Below are positions 15,665 to 22,600 of a stretch of 22,600 bases of DNA, one piece after another (the stretch's first letter is position 1; every line of letters begins with the position of its first letter). Source of the DNA: JAVBPB01 sp031549965. GTDB lineage: Bacteria > Bacillota > Clostridia > Lachnospirales > Lachnospiraceae. A program made the translations under genes and the position numbers. The stretch spans positions 1 through 22,600 of the forward strand of contig JAVBPB010000050.1 in NCBI GenBank assembly GCA_031549965.1. Direction: 5' to 3'. The notes beneath the pieces were generated by a model. It was not told the DNA's origin and did not search any database. It was given only the letters and a program-made list of their open reading frames with translations.

Positions 15665-16717
15665 CTACATATCATTTAGTACATTATATACTTTTCCTGA
15701 AATATTTGCTAATGAAACTTGATACTTAACGGCTCCTATATCATATGCGACTTTTGGCATACCATATACAACACTACTCGCCTCATCCTGACCTATAGTC
15801 TGAGCTCCTGCATTTCTCATAGCCAATAAACCTTTCGCACCATCAGCACCCATTCCAGTTAAAATAACGCCAACTGCTTTGTTTTTGGCTATCCTTGATA
15901 CTGAATCAAATAAGACATCAACCGATGGACAATGTCCACTTACTTTTTCACCCTTTTTACATTCAACCTGATAAACACCATTTATTTTTACTAATCTCAT
16001 ATGTGCATCCCCTGGTGCTATAAGTACTGTGCCTCTTTCAACCTTGTCACCTGTTTGTGCTTCTTTTACTGACACTTTACACTGATTATTTAAACGCTGA
16101 GCATACATTGCTGTAAATCCTGGTGGCATATGTTGCACAATTACTACTCCTGGAATGTCGGTACCAAAATTCTTTACTACATTATAAATGGCTTCTGTAC
16201 CACCCGTAGAAGCTCCAATTGCAACAATTTTATCTCCGCCAAAATCTCTATTACTTTGCATTGAAGAACTTGCTGATACTACGCTTCGATTAGCACTTAT
16301 ATTACTTCTGTTTGATCTCCCCACTTTAACTGATGCAGCTATTTTAATTTTAGCAATCAATTCATCTTCAATAAATTGTTGAATTTGATCTCTTCTAAGT
16401 CCGCTTGGCTTATTAACAAAATCTACAGCTCCTGCTTCAAGTGCATCAAATACTTTCATATTTAATGAACTTACTACTACAGTCGGAAGTGGATATTGTG
16501 GCATTAACCTTCTTAAAAAATCAATACCATTCATCTTAGGCAACTCAACATCTAGTGTCATTACATCAGGTTCATGCTCTAGTATTAAGTCTCTTGCTTC
16601 AAAAGGGTCTGATGCTGTAGCTACAACTTCAATCTCAGGATCTTGACTAATCCCTTTTGATAGCAGCTCTCTAAACATTATTGAGTCATCTACCACTAAA
16701 ACCCTAATCTTTCTCAT
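15665..16717 (-). CDS. cheB: Chemotaxis protein-glutamate methylesterase CheB
   Basis: A 350-residue CheB. The receiver domain (1-125) has D10-D11, phosphoacceptor D56 in TLDVELPKMNG and K103 in VNKP. A linker rich in Ser and Asn (about 130-158) leads to the methylesterase domain with catalytic S170 in GASTGG, H196 in QHMPPGF, and D292 in GMGADGA. It removes methyl groups from, and deamidates, receptors, acting against CheR. I chose the ATG over the GTG one codon earlier because the GGTGA site would be too close to the GTG. It follows cheR by 31 bases. Confidence 0.96.
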   Translation of the reverse strand: MRKIRVLVVDDSIMFRELLSKGISQDPEIEVVATASDPFEARDLILEHEPDVMTLDVELPKMNGIDFLRRLMPQYPLPTVVVSSLNMKVFDALEAGAVDFVNKPSGLRRDQIQQFIEDELIAKIKIAASVKVGRSNRSNISANRSVVSASSSMQSNRDFGGDKIVAIGASTGGTEAIYNVVKNFGTDIPGVVIVQHMPPGFTAMYAQRLNNQCKVSVKEAQTGDKVERGTVLIAPGDAHMRLVKINGVYQVECKKGEKVSGHCPSVDVLFDSVSRIAKNKAVGVILTGMGADGAKGLLAMRNAGAQTIGQDEASSVVYGMPKVAYDIGAVKYQVSLANISGKVYNVLNDM

Positions 16718-16748
16718 CACTTCACCTACTTATTAAATTTTTTAATTA

Positions 16749-17558
16749 TTAAACTTTTTGAAATACTGATGGTTGAACATATTGAAACTTTGTAGCTGAT
16801 TTGTCAATAGACTCAGACAAACCAATAAACAAATAACCTCCAACCTCCATGTTGTCGTAAATTTTATTAATAAGTTTTCTTTTTGTATCCTCTTCAAAGT
16901 ATATCATAACGTTACGTAAAAAAACAACATGAAATTTCTTTTTAAATGGAAAATTATCCATTAGATTAAATTGTCTAAATATTAATTCATCCTTTAGTGC
17001 TTGCTTGACCATGTATTCTTCCTGGCCGATTTTATCAAAATATTTTTTCTTCCATTTTTCTGGCAGTACATCTATTTGCTCTTTAAGGTATTTGCCTCTT
17101 ACTGCTGATTCCAAAACTTTTGTAGATATATCTGTTGCAAGTATTTTGGTATCCCATTCTTTGGATTCAAATCCAAAAAAATCGTTTATTACCATTCCAA
17201 TTGTATATGGTTCTTCTCCAGTTGAGGAAGCTCCTGACCATATTCTTATGTCCTTGGTTCTTGCTTCACTCATCTTTAGTTTAGGCAGTACATACTTTTC
17301 AAGAAATTCAAAATGAGTAAATTCTCTCATAAAATATGTATGGTTTGTAGTAAGAGCATTTATCAAATTCATCATCTCTTTATTAGTGGAATCTGATTCA
17401 ACAAATGACATATATTCATCATAACTACCATAACCATTACGGGCTAAGTAATTTTCTAATCTACCCACTATTAATACTCGTTTTTCTTGTAAATTTATTC
17501 CACAATGTAGTTTTATATAATTTACAATTCTTTGAAATTCTTTATCAGTTATTGTCAA
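16749..17558 (-). CDS. cheR: Chemoreceptor methyltransferase CheR
   Basis: A 269-residue protein. It starts at a TTG codon: AAGGAGG lies eight bases ahead and no in-frame ATG fits. N-terminal CheR domain: LINALTTNHTYFMREFTHF (about residues 65-83). SAM-binding motif SGASSTGEEPYTIGM (108-122), LATDIS (140-145) and FLRNVMIYF (213-221), where families often have C-R-N. It transfers methyl groups from S-adenosylmethionine to receptor glutamates. It is first in the chemotaxis unit and has a good SigA-type promoter. Confidence 0.96.
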   Translation of the reverse strand: MTITDKEFQRIVNYIKLHCGINLQEKRVLIVGRLENYLARNGYGSYDEYMSFVESDSTNKEMMNLINALTTNHTYFMREFTHFEFLEKYVLPKLKMSEARTKDIRIWSGASSTGEEPYTIGMVINDFFGFESKEWDTKILATDISTKVLESAVRGKYLKEQIDVLPEKWKKKYFDKIGQEEYMVKQALKDELIFRQFNLMDNFPFKKKFHVVFLRNVMIYFEEDTKRKLINKIYDNMEVGGYLFIGLSESIDKSATKFQYVQPSVFQKV

Positions 17559-17601
17559 CTGTATTGCCTCCTTATAATTCTACAAAATAAATTATAGACT
17601 A

Positions 17602-17630
17602 ATTTTACTTTACTAGACTGCATTTGTCAA
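17602..17630 (-). promoter_or_regulatory. SigA-type promoter of the cheR-cheB-receiver-cheA-cheW unit
   Basis: Minus strand TTGACA (17625-17630) and TAAAAT (17602-17607) with a 17-base spacer, 43 bases before the cheR start. No SigD-like (flagellar) sequence was seen. Confidence 0.65.
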
Positions 17631-17640
17631 TCTATCTTTT

Positions 17641-17672
17641 GTTTGGCTTAACACTAATACATTAAACCAAAC
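17641..17672. promoter_or_regulatory. Possible operator upstream of cheR
   Basis: GTTTGGCTTAA and TTAAACCAAAC are inverted arms of 11 bases (one mismatch) with a 10-base spacer, ending ten bases upstream of the -35 hexamer. The position suits an activator. The factor is unknown. Confidence 0.4.
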
Positions 17673-17691
17673 TAGTACATATTAACTATTA

Positions 17692-18054
17692 TATCACTAT
17701 TTTTAGTTAACTGTCAATTTTCTTTAGGTTTTTCTGATTTAAATTTTAGAATAAATATTTATAAAATTAGAATAATGGTATTAGGGGTTTTCCTTTGCTT
17801 TTTAGATTTTCTATAATGTGACGCTTTGCCTTTGGTCTATCCCCCCAAGATGTGAATTATTAGGCTTTGAAAATACAGAAGTGCCAAACATTCCAATGAG
17901 CCTATGAAAAGACCATAGTCTCATTTCCATGGCACTTAATGTATTTTCAAAGCCTAATAATTCACATCTTGGGAGATTTAGTTTTTTGAGGCAAAGCTGG
18001 GATTCAAGAATTTTATTTATTAGATTATGTGTTAAAGTTGAGGTGCTTATGAAT
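17692..18054 (+). repeat. Left copy of the duplicated spoVAF leader, with vestigial start
   Basis: The leader and ribosome binding site of spoVAF appear here a second time, with the hairpin described separately inserted in the middle. Apart from the hairpin the copies look about 85-90% identical by eye. It ends at GAGGTGCTTATGAAT (from about 18040), after which the copies part. The ATG at 18049 opens only a short reading frame that runs opposite to the end of the ABC ATPase gene. No real gene follows it. Confidence 0.75.
17844..17973. repeat. Near-perfect 130-base hairpin element
   Basis: A perfect 33-base inverted repeat (17844-17876 and 17941-17973) forms the outer arms. Inside, AGAAGTGCC and GGCACTTAAT, then AATGAG and CTCATT, then CTATG and CATAG continue the pairing with small bulges. 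The loop is AAAAGAC. It may be a small mobile element, a transcript end for the ABC genes, or a structured RNA. Confidence 0.8.
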
Positions 18055-18895
18055 ACAAGTATAAATCCTGAAGGCTACCATTTACCAAAACAGCATTCTC
18101 GGTTGGTTGCGTATAGGCAATTAGGCGAAGTTCGACAATGTTTCCTTTTACTTTTGTGTTAGAAACACGGTATTTCTTTTTTATAGCAACTGCTTCTTCC
18201 TTTGTACAATTACATTCCCACACCTTTCCCTTTATAGTAGAAAGTAGCTTTTCGGGTGTACCTTGTACTTTTATCTTACCTTCTTTCAAAATTAATATCT
18301 CATTACCGATGTCCTCAATATCCGAAACAATGTGAGTGGCAAATATTATTATACGATTATTAGAGTATTCACTGACAAACTGTTTAAAATTCATTCTCTC
18401 TTCAAGGTCTAATCCTACTGTTGGTTCATCAAGGATTAAAATTTGTGGTCTATTAAGAAGTGCCTGTGCAATACCAAGACGTTGCTTCATACCACCAGAG
18501 AAATTCTTAATCTTCTTTAACCCCATATCAGATAAATTTACCTGTTCAAGCACTTCATCAATACGCTTCTTGCTCTCTTCCTTTGAAAGTCCTTTTATGA
18601 CCGCCATATACTTTAAAAATTCCTTAGCTGTAAAGTCTGGATAATATCCAATCTTTTGAGGTACATACCCTAAAAGGCTACGATAATCTGCATCTAATTC
18701 AGAAATAGGTTTTCCATCAAGCAAGACTTTGCCCGAATCTGGTGTCTCAAGATCGCATATAGCACGTATCATCGTAGACTTTCCAGCTCCATTTGGACCA
18801 AGTAAACCATAAACACCGCTTATGAATTTGCAATTTACATCGTCTAGTATTTTTTTATCATAAATCTTTACAATATCTCTTAACTCTAGAACCAT
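18047..18895 (-). CDS. ABC transporter ATP-binding protein
   Basis: A 282-residue ATPase starting MVLELRDIVKIYDKK; the ATG at 18895 has GGAGA just upstream. Walker A GPNGAGKST (33-41), Q-loop VPQ, signature FSGGMKQR, Walker B ILILDEP and switch His in ATHIV are all present. Substrate is unknown; the family handles antibiotic, peptide or lipid export. It lies 11 bases after the permease stop. The C-terminus (GSLQDLYLYS) ends where homologues normally continue with a few more residues: its last codons and stop coincide with the boundary of the spoVAF leader repeat. Confidence 0.93.
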   Translation of the reverse strand: MVLELRDIVKIYDKKILDDVNCKFISGVYGLLGPNGAGKSTMIRAICDLETPDSGKVLLDGKPISELDADYRSLLGYVPQKIGYYPDFTAKEFLKYMAVIKGLSKEESKKRIDEVLEQVNLSDMGLKKIKNFSGGMKQRLGIAQALLNRPQILILDEPTVGLDLEERMNFKQFVSEYSNNRIIIFATHIVSDIEDIGNEILILKEGKIKVQGTPEKLLSTIKGKVWECNCTKEEAVAIKKKYRVSNTKVKGNIVELRLIAYTQPTENAVLVNGSLQDLYLYS

Positions 18896-18906
18896 ATAAG
18901 TCTCTC

Positions 18907-20001
18907 CTAATCTATTTTTGTAAAAAACAGCTTCAATATCCATACCTTTGTTACTATATACAGTGCAACAAGTAGTACAATCTGAATAACTAACACACTA
19001 TACAAAACATTCCATGTAGAAACATTACGTATCAAAGTTGTAATATAAAGTCCATTAATAGGCAACACTGACAACAATAAATACAGCACATAGTCATTTA
19101 CTATGGTTTTTACAATAGGGAAACTAAAAATCCATGTTATAACAAATGATATAGCAAATCCAGTCAATGAGGTTTGACTTAACATGGATACAATAATAGT
19201 TACAAGAAGTATCAAATTACACCCTAAAATGCTAAATAAAATCTGGCAAAAAGTAATTTGCCCCATAGTACATTTTAATACAGAACTAACAAATTTTTTT
19301 TCAAAACTACACTGTATACTCACTTCTGCATTTGCAAATCCATAATTTGAAAAATGAATGATGCTTATAATCACAAGCATTGTAAACATAATTATATTAA
19401 CAGCGATAAATACTGCACTTAGCTTATGTTTAAATAATTGTTTTCCACCATTTTTTGCCGTACCAAGAAGTTCTGTCATATTACATTCTCTTTCAAAAGC
19501 AAAAAGAGGAGCAGCAAAAACAATAATAAAGACAGTAAAAACACTAAAAAAATTACTCACGATATGTCCATAAGCATCCCAATCTCCAGAAAATCCATAC
19601 CTAACAACACCATCTATATTCTTCCATACTGCATCTTTTGAAAAATAATGAGCCGATTGAATATTAAATACATCTTGAAAGAAACTATATGTACTATTAT
19701 ATAACTTAAAATCATCAATCTCAGCATATGTAGAAGTATTATAATCCTTGTGAAGCTGTTTAAGAAATATATCATTTACTTCTTTTGCATACTTTGTAGC
19801 AACAGCTTTATTTTGCTCATACCCTGCCTGTCCTGTGAGAAATTCGCCATTCTTTTCAGAAAAAGCAATAAAACGATCGCTTAAGTCATATCCAAATTCA
19901 CCATAAATGATCATTGAGTAAATAATTATTACAATTACAAAAAATAGGGAAATAAATATCACTTTCATCTTAAACAGTTTATATAACTCCTCTTTTATCA
20001 C
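18907..20001 (-). CDS. ABC transporter permease (ABC-2-like)
   Basis: A membrane protein of about 364 residues. It begins with a basic segment (VIKEELYKLFKMK), then a transmembrane helix with a run of I/V/F, a long extracytoplasmic part (about residues 45-140), then about five further helices, among them FFSVFTVFIIVFAAPLFAFE, AVFIAVNIIMFTMLVIISII and ILFSILGCNLILLVTIIVSM. The arrangement is that of ABC-2 family permeases. Its partner ATPase gene follows after 11 bases. The start is uncertain: no ATG fits; GTG at 20001 has GGTGA upstream, and TTG 20013 and GTG 20010 are alternatives. Confidence 0.85.
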   Translation of the reverse strand: MIKEELYKLFKMKVIFISLFFVIVIIIYSMIIYGEFGYDLSDRFIAFSEKNGEFLTGQAGYEQNKAVATKYAKEVNDIFLKQLHKDYNTSTYAEIDDFKLYNSTYSFFQDVFNIQSAHYFSKDAVWKNIDGVVRYGFSGDWDAYGHIVSNFFSVFTVFIIVFAAPLFAFERECNMTELLGTAKNGGKQLFKHKLSAVFIAVNIIMFTMLVIISIIHFSNYGFANAEVSIQCSFEKKFVSSVLKCTMGQITFCQILFSILGCNLILLVTIIVSMLSQTSLTGFAISFVITWIFSFPIVKTIVNDYVLYLLLSVLPINGLYITTLIRNVSTWNVLYSVLVIQIVLLVALYIVTKVWILKLFFTKID

Positions 20002-20078
20002 TAAAATCACCAACTTTATTTATAGTTATCATAAAACATGGTACTTTCTACTTTTATAATTACCAAAATTTTATGTTC

Positions 20079-20107
20079 AATTTATCATATTTGTCACAAA
20101 TAGTCAA
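20079..20107 (-). promoter_or_regulatory. SigA-type promoter of the ABC transporter operon
   Basis: On the minus strand TTGACT (20102-20107) and TAAATT (20079-20084) are 17 bases apart, about 75 bases upstream of the permease start. The -10 element is imperfect. Confidence 0.5.
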
Positions 20108-20138
20108 TCATAATTCCATCCTCTTATAATCTGAAATT

Positions 20139-20375
20139 TAATCACTATTTTAAGTTAAATGCCAATTTTCTTTAGATTTTTCTAATTTAAATATTAGAAT
20201 AAATATTTATAAAATGAGAATAATGGTATTAGGTGTTTTTTTTGCCTTTTGCTTTGCTTTTTTGGTCTATTCCCCAAAGATATGAATTATTAGGAAATTT
20301 AGTTTTTTGAGGCAAAGCTAGGATTCAAGAATTTTATTTTTTAGATTATGTGTTAAAATTGAGGTGCTTATGAAT
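20139..20375 (+). repeat. Leader of spoVAF (right copy of the duplication)
   Basis: This stretch before spoVAF matches the left copy at 17692-18054 but lacks the hairpin. GCTTTGC (about 20263) and GCAAAGC (about 20313) could pair in the transcript. A forespore (SigG-type) promoter would be expected here, but I could not identify one with confidence. Confidence 0.75.
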
Positions 20376-21785
20376 TTATCTACTAATTTAAATGAAAATA
20401 TTAGTTATGTTATTCCACATTTTGGTGTTGGGAAAAGTTTTGATATTATTGGGAAAAATATCTTGATTAATAATAGGAATGCTTATCTTTTGATGATTGA
20501 TGGTTTTGCTAAGGATAATATTATGCTGTTTATTACTCAAAGGCTTCAAAGTGTAACGGATTTTGAGTTTAATAATATTAGTGATTTTATTAACTTGAAG
20601 ATTGCTTATATGGAGGCAGAGGAATTTACTGATTTTTCTGTTATGGAATCTATGGTTTTGTCAGGTGCTATCGCACTTATGATTGATGGGATGGATAAAG
20701 GGGTTATTATTGATGCAAGAGAATATCCTGTTCGTTCTCCTTCTGAGCCGGATCTTGAGAAGGTTACCAGAGGACCAAGAGATGGGTTTGTGGAAACTAT
20801 AATTTTTAACACTGCTCTTATTAGGAGGAGAATTAGAGATCCTAAACTTACATTTGAATTAAAATCTGTTGGTAAACGTTCAAAAACTAATGTTGTAGTT
20901 GCTTATATTGATGATTTAATTGACAAAAACTATTTAACGGAAATTAATCAAAAGATTGATAGTATTGAGATTGATGCATTGTCTATGGCGGAAAAAACTT
21001 TAAGCGATTTGCTTATTGAAAAGCGTTTTTTTAATCCGCTTCCTCAAGTCAGGTATACCGAGAGGCCTGATGTTGCTGCTGCTCATCTTTATGAAGGGCA
21101 TATTTTAATTTTGGTTGATACTACTCCTAGTGTTATAATATTGCCAACTACTATATTTCATTTTACACAGCACGCAGAAGATTATTATCAAAACCCTTTG
21201 GCTGGTAATTACATTAGATGGGTACGGTTTATTGCCATATTGTCTTCACTTTTTCTAATTCCTATGTGGTATTTAGCTGTATTGTATCCAAATTATCTGC
21301 CAGATTTCTTAAAATTTATAGTTCCTAAAGAAACTGGACAAGTTTCCATACTTTTTCAACTTTTAATTTTGGAATTTGGCTTAGATTTATTAAGAATATC
21401 TTCAATTCATACTCCTAGCAGTATGACAACTTCCCTTGGTATTATCGGCGGTTTAATACTTGGCGAGCTTGCTATTAAAGTTGGATGGTTTATACCTGAA
21501 ACAGTTCTTTATATGGCATTTGTCGGAATCGGAACTTTTGCAACTCCAAGTATTGAATTTGGAATGGCTTTAAGAATATTTAGATTAGTTCTTTTAATTT
21601 CTACTGGAATTTTTAAAATATATGGTTTTATAGCCTCCATATTATTTATCCTATTTACAATATTTTTTACTAAAAACTCTAGTAAAAAAAGCTATACCTG
21701 GCCATTAATTCCATTAAATACAAAAGCCCTTTTACACGTTTTATTCCGCTCACCCATACCTAAAAATAATAATAAAAAAAAGTAA
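20370..21785 (+). CDS. spoVAF: SpoVAF-like spore germination protein, GerA family
   Basis: A 471-residue membrane protein; I chose the ATG at 20370 as GAGGTG lies directly before it (a GTG inside that site is unlikely). The N-terminal soluble half contains the GerA-family hallmarks YPVRSPSEPDLEKVTRGPRD, GFVETIIFNTALIRRRIRD, RYTERPDVAAA and EGHILILVDTTPSV. Membrane helices begin near RWVRFIAILSSLFLIP. The C-terminal FGLDLLRISSIHTPSS and GTFATPSIEF are more typical of SpoVAF than of GerAA proteins. It acts in the spore inner membrane in dipicolinate release and germination. No spoVA operon surrounds it. The C-terminus is Lys-rich. Confidence 0.8.
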   Translation: MNLSTNLNENISYVIPHFGVGKSFDIIGKNILINNRNAYLLMIDGFAKDNIMLFITQRLQSVTDFEFNNISDFINLKIAYMEAEEFTDFSVMESMVLSGAIALMIDGMDKGVIIDAREYPVRSPSEPDLEKVTRGPRDGFVETIIFNTALIRRRIRDPKLTFELKSVGKRSKTNVVVAYIDDLIDKNYLTEINQKIDSIEIDALSMAEKTLSDLLIEKRFFNPLPQVRYTERPDVAAAHLYEGHILILVDTTPSVIILPTTIFHFTQHAEDYYQNPLAGNYIRWVRFIAILSSLFLIPMWYLAVLYPNYLPDFLKFIVPKETGQVSILFQLLILEFGLDLLRISSIHTPSSMTTSLGIIGGLILGELAIKVGWFIPETVLYMAFVGIGTFATPSIEFGMALRIFRLVLLISTGIFKIYGFIASILFILFTIFFTKNSSKKSYTWPLIPLNTKALLHVLFRSPIPKNNNKKK

Positions 21786-21867
21786 GTTTAAATTTAAAGT
21801 TCAACGTTTAATTCTTTCTGATTATTTGACCGTTTCTGGTGATGGAACCTTCAAATTTCCTAAAATT

Positions 21868-21925
21868 TAGCGTGGTATTAAAGTTCTATATCAAAACAAT
21901 ATAAAATATCACGCTATTCTTTTTT
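21868..21925 (+). terminator. Intrinsic terminator after spoVAF
   Basis: TAGCGTGGTATT (21868-21879) pairs with AATATCACGCTA (21905-21916), one wobble, with an inner TATAT/ATATA helix, then TTCTTTTTT. It lies about 80 bases after spoVAF. Confidence 0.8.
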
Positions 21926-22018
21926 GTTGTGCCTACTTTTTTAATGAAATAAATCACTTTTACTACATATAACAAAATGTTCCTTTGTTAATATATTTAC
22001 AATTTTTTCAGTTTCCTC

Positions 22019-22540
22019 TTAAATACAAATATTATTATTTAATTTAATTGATATTCTTTGAATCCTTTCTAGTTCGTATTTACTTTGTTCCACAAGATAC
22101 TCATCTGTACAATTTTTTAAAATTTCAAAAAAATTTTTAGCTTCACTTAATAAAGCTGATAATAATTCATTTTTATTAACGCTAATTTTATCATCTAATA
22201 CAGATAATAAAACTTGTTCCCTTGAAACCATTTGAAATTTCACTTTTATTGGTTGATCTGGAAAATAAAAACATACTTCTTTGCTATTTTCTATTAACTC
22301 TTCAATTGCACTTATAAAATAAACCCATAATTGATCTATCATATCCCATTGTTTAAATCCTAATATAATATTTCCATAACAATTTACTACAATAGCACCC
22401 TCTATATAATCAAAATCATTAATAACATCTAAGCAATCCACATTATTAAAAATTATAAAATATTTAGCAAATTCATTTTCTAAATTTTCTAGTGAAGTTA
22501 TTTTTTCAATTTTTTTTATATATGATTTAACACTTATCAT
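22019..22540 (-). CDS. Protein of unknown function, possible immunity-type protein
   Basis: A 173-residue soluble protein that I do not recognise. It is rich in Asn, Ile, Glu and Lys, with many aromatics and a few Cys; the pattern VNCYGNIILGFKQWDMIDQLWVYF and QPIKVKFQMV suggests a small alpha-beta protein. It has no signal peptide or membrane helix. AAGGAGG lies just before its ATG. The ATG overlaps the TGA of the preceding gene, so the two are coupled; this is typical of polymorphic toxin and immunity pairs but not proof. Nothing else supports a function. Confidence 0.7.
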   Translation of the reverse strand: MISVKSYIKKIEKITSLENLENEFAKYFIIFNNVDCLDVINDFDYIEGAIVVNCYGNIILGFKQWDMIDQLWVYFISAIEELIENSKEVCFYFPDQPIKVKFQMVSREQVLLSVLDDKISVNKNELLSALLSEAKNFFEILKNCTDEYLVEQSKYELERIQRISIKLNNNICI

Positions 22541-22600
22541 ACTTCTACCTCCTTTGGATATAATTGACCTATCCTACCATTTTTAAAACCTACAACATAT
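22537..22600 (-). CDS. C-terminal end of an unknown protein, cut by the window edge
   Basis: Only the last 20 codons lie in the window, giving YVVGFKNGRIGQLYPKEVEV and a TGA stop (22537-22539) that overlaps the ATG of the next gene. The end G-x-I-x-x-x-Y-P recalls C-terminal strands of some secreted nuclease toxins, but it is too short to name. Confidence 0.6.
   Translation of the reverse strand, partial: YVVGFKNGRIGQLYPKEVEV

Noticed and set aside
17929..18162. Plus-strand frame of 77 codons starting in the hairpin, and the short frame from the ATG at 18049
   Set aside because: The frame runs into the ABC ATPase gene on the opposite strand. The ATG is the copied start of spoVAF without the rest of the gene.

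Overview
The window is AT-rich DNA from an endospore-forming, probably motile, low-GC Gram-positive bacterium of the Clostridia, most likely near the Lachnospirales. The evidence is a cotJABC spore-coat operon, a SpoVAF/GerA-family germination protein, a chemotaxis operon of clostridial type, strong GGAGG ribosome binding sites, TTG/GTG starts, and lipoproteins with short signal peptides. No rRNA, tRNA or CRISPR array was found.

Left part (1-4293, minus strand). A lipase-like (Mbeg1/DUF2974-type) gene runs off the left edge and is broken by a one-base frameshift. It sits directly behind a lipoprotein gene. About 1.1 kb without an intact gene follows. It holds a small element with inverted ends, a strong hairpin and a decayed IS1380-family transposase. 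Next come a Nudix hydrolase and a Nudix domain fused to an APH(3')-like aminoglycoside phosphotransferase.

Middle (4481-9588). cotJA, cotJB and cotJC lie on the plus strand with overlapping ends and finish at a terminator. They converge on a [2Fe-2S]/ASKHA corrinoid-activator-like ATPase. Beyond it is a two-gene operon of a radical SAM protein and its DUF4130 partner, a predicted DNA repair/modification pair. Its promoter overlaps a LexA/DinR-like box.

Chemotaxis block (9602-17672, minus strand). cheR, cheB, a stand-alone receiver, cheA and cheW form one unit with a SigA-type promoter and a terminator after cheW. A second, closely similar cheA-cheW pair follows, with its own SigA-type promoter and terminator. 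Together they would encode two parallel kinase/coupling pairs sharing one methylation system. No receptor, CheC, CheD or CheX is in view.

Right part (17.7-22.6 kb). A two-gene ABC exporter (minus strand) lies between two direct copies of the spoVAF leader. The left copy carries a near-perfect hairpin of about 130 bp that the right copy lacks, and it ends at a vestigial ATG that overlaps the stop codon of the ABC ATPase. spoVAF and its terminator follow. At the right edge an unrecognised gene overlaps the tail of another gene by ATGA, an arrangement compatible with a toxin-immunity pair.
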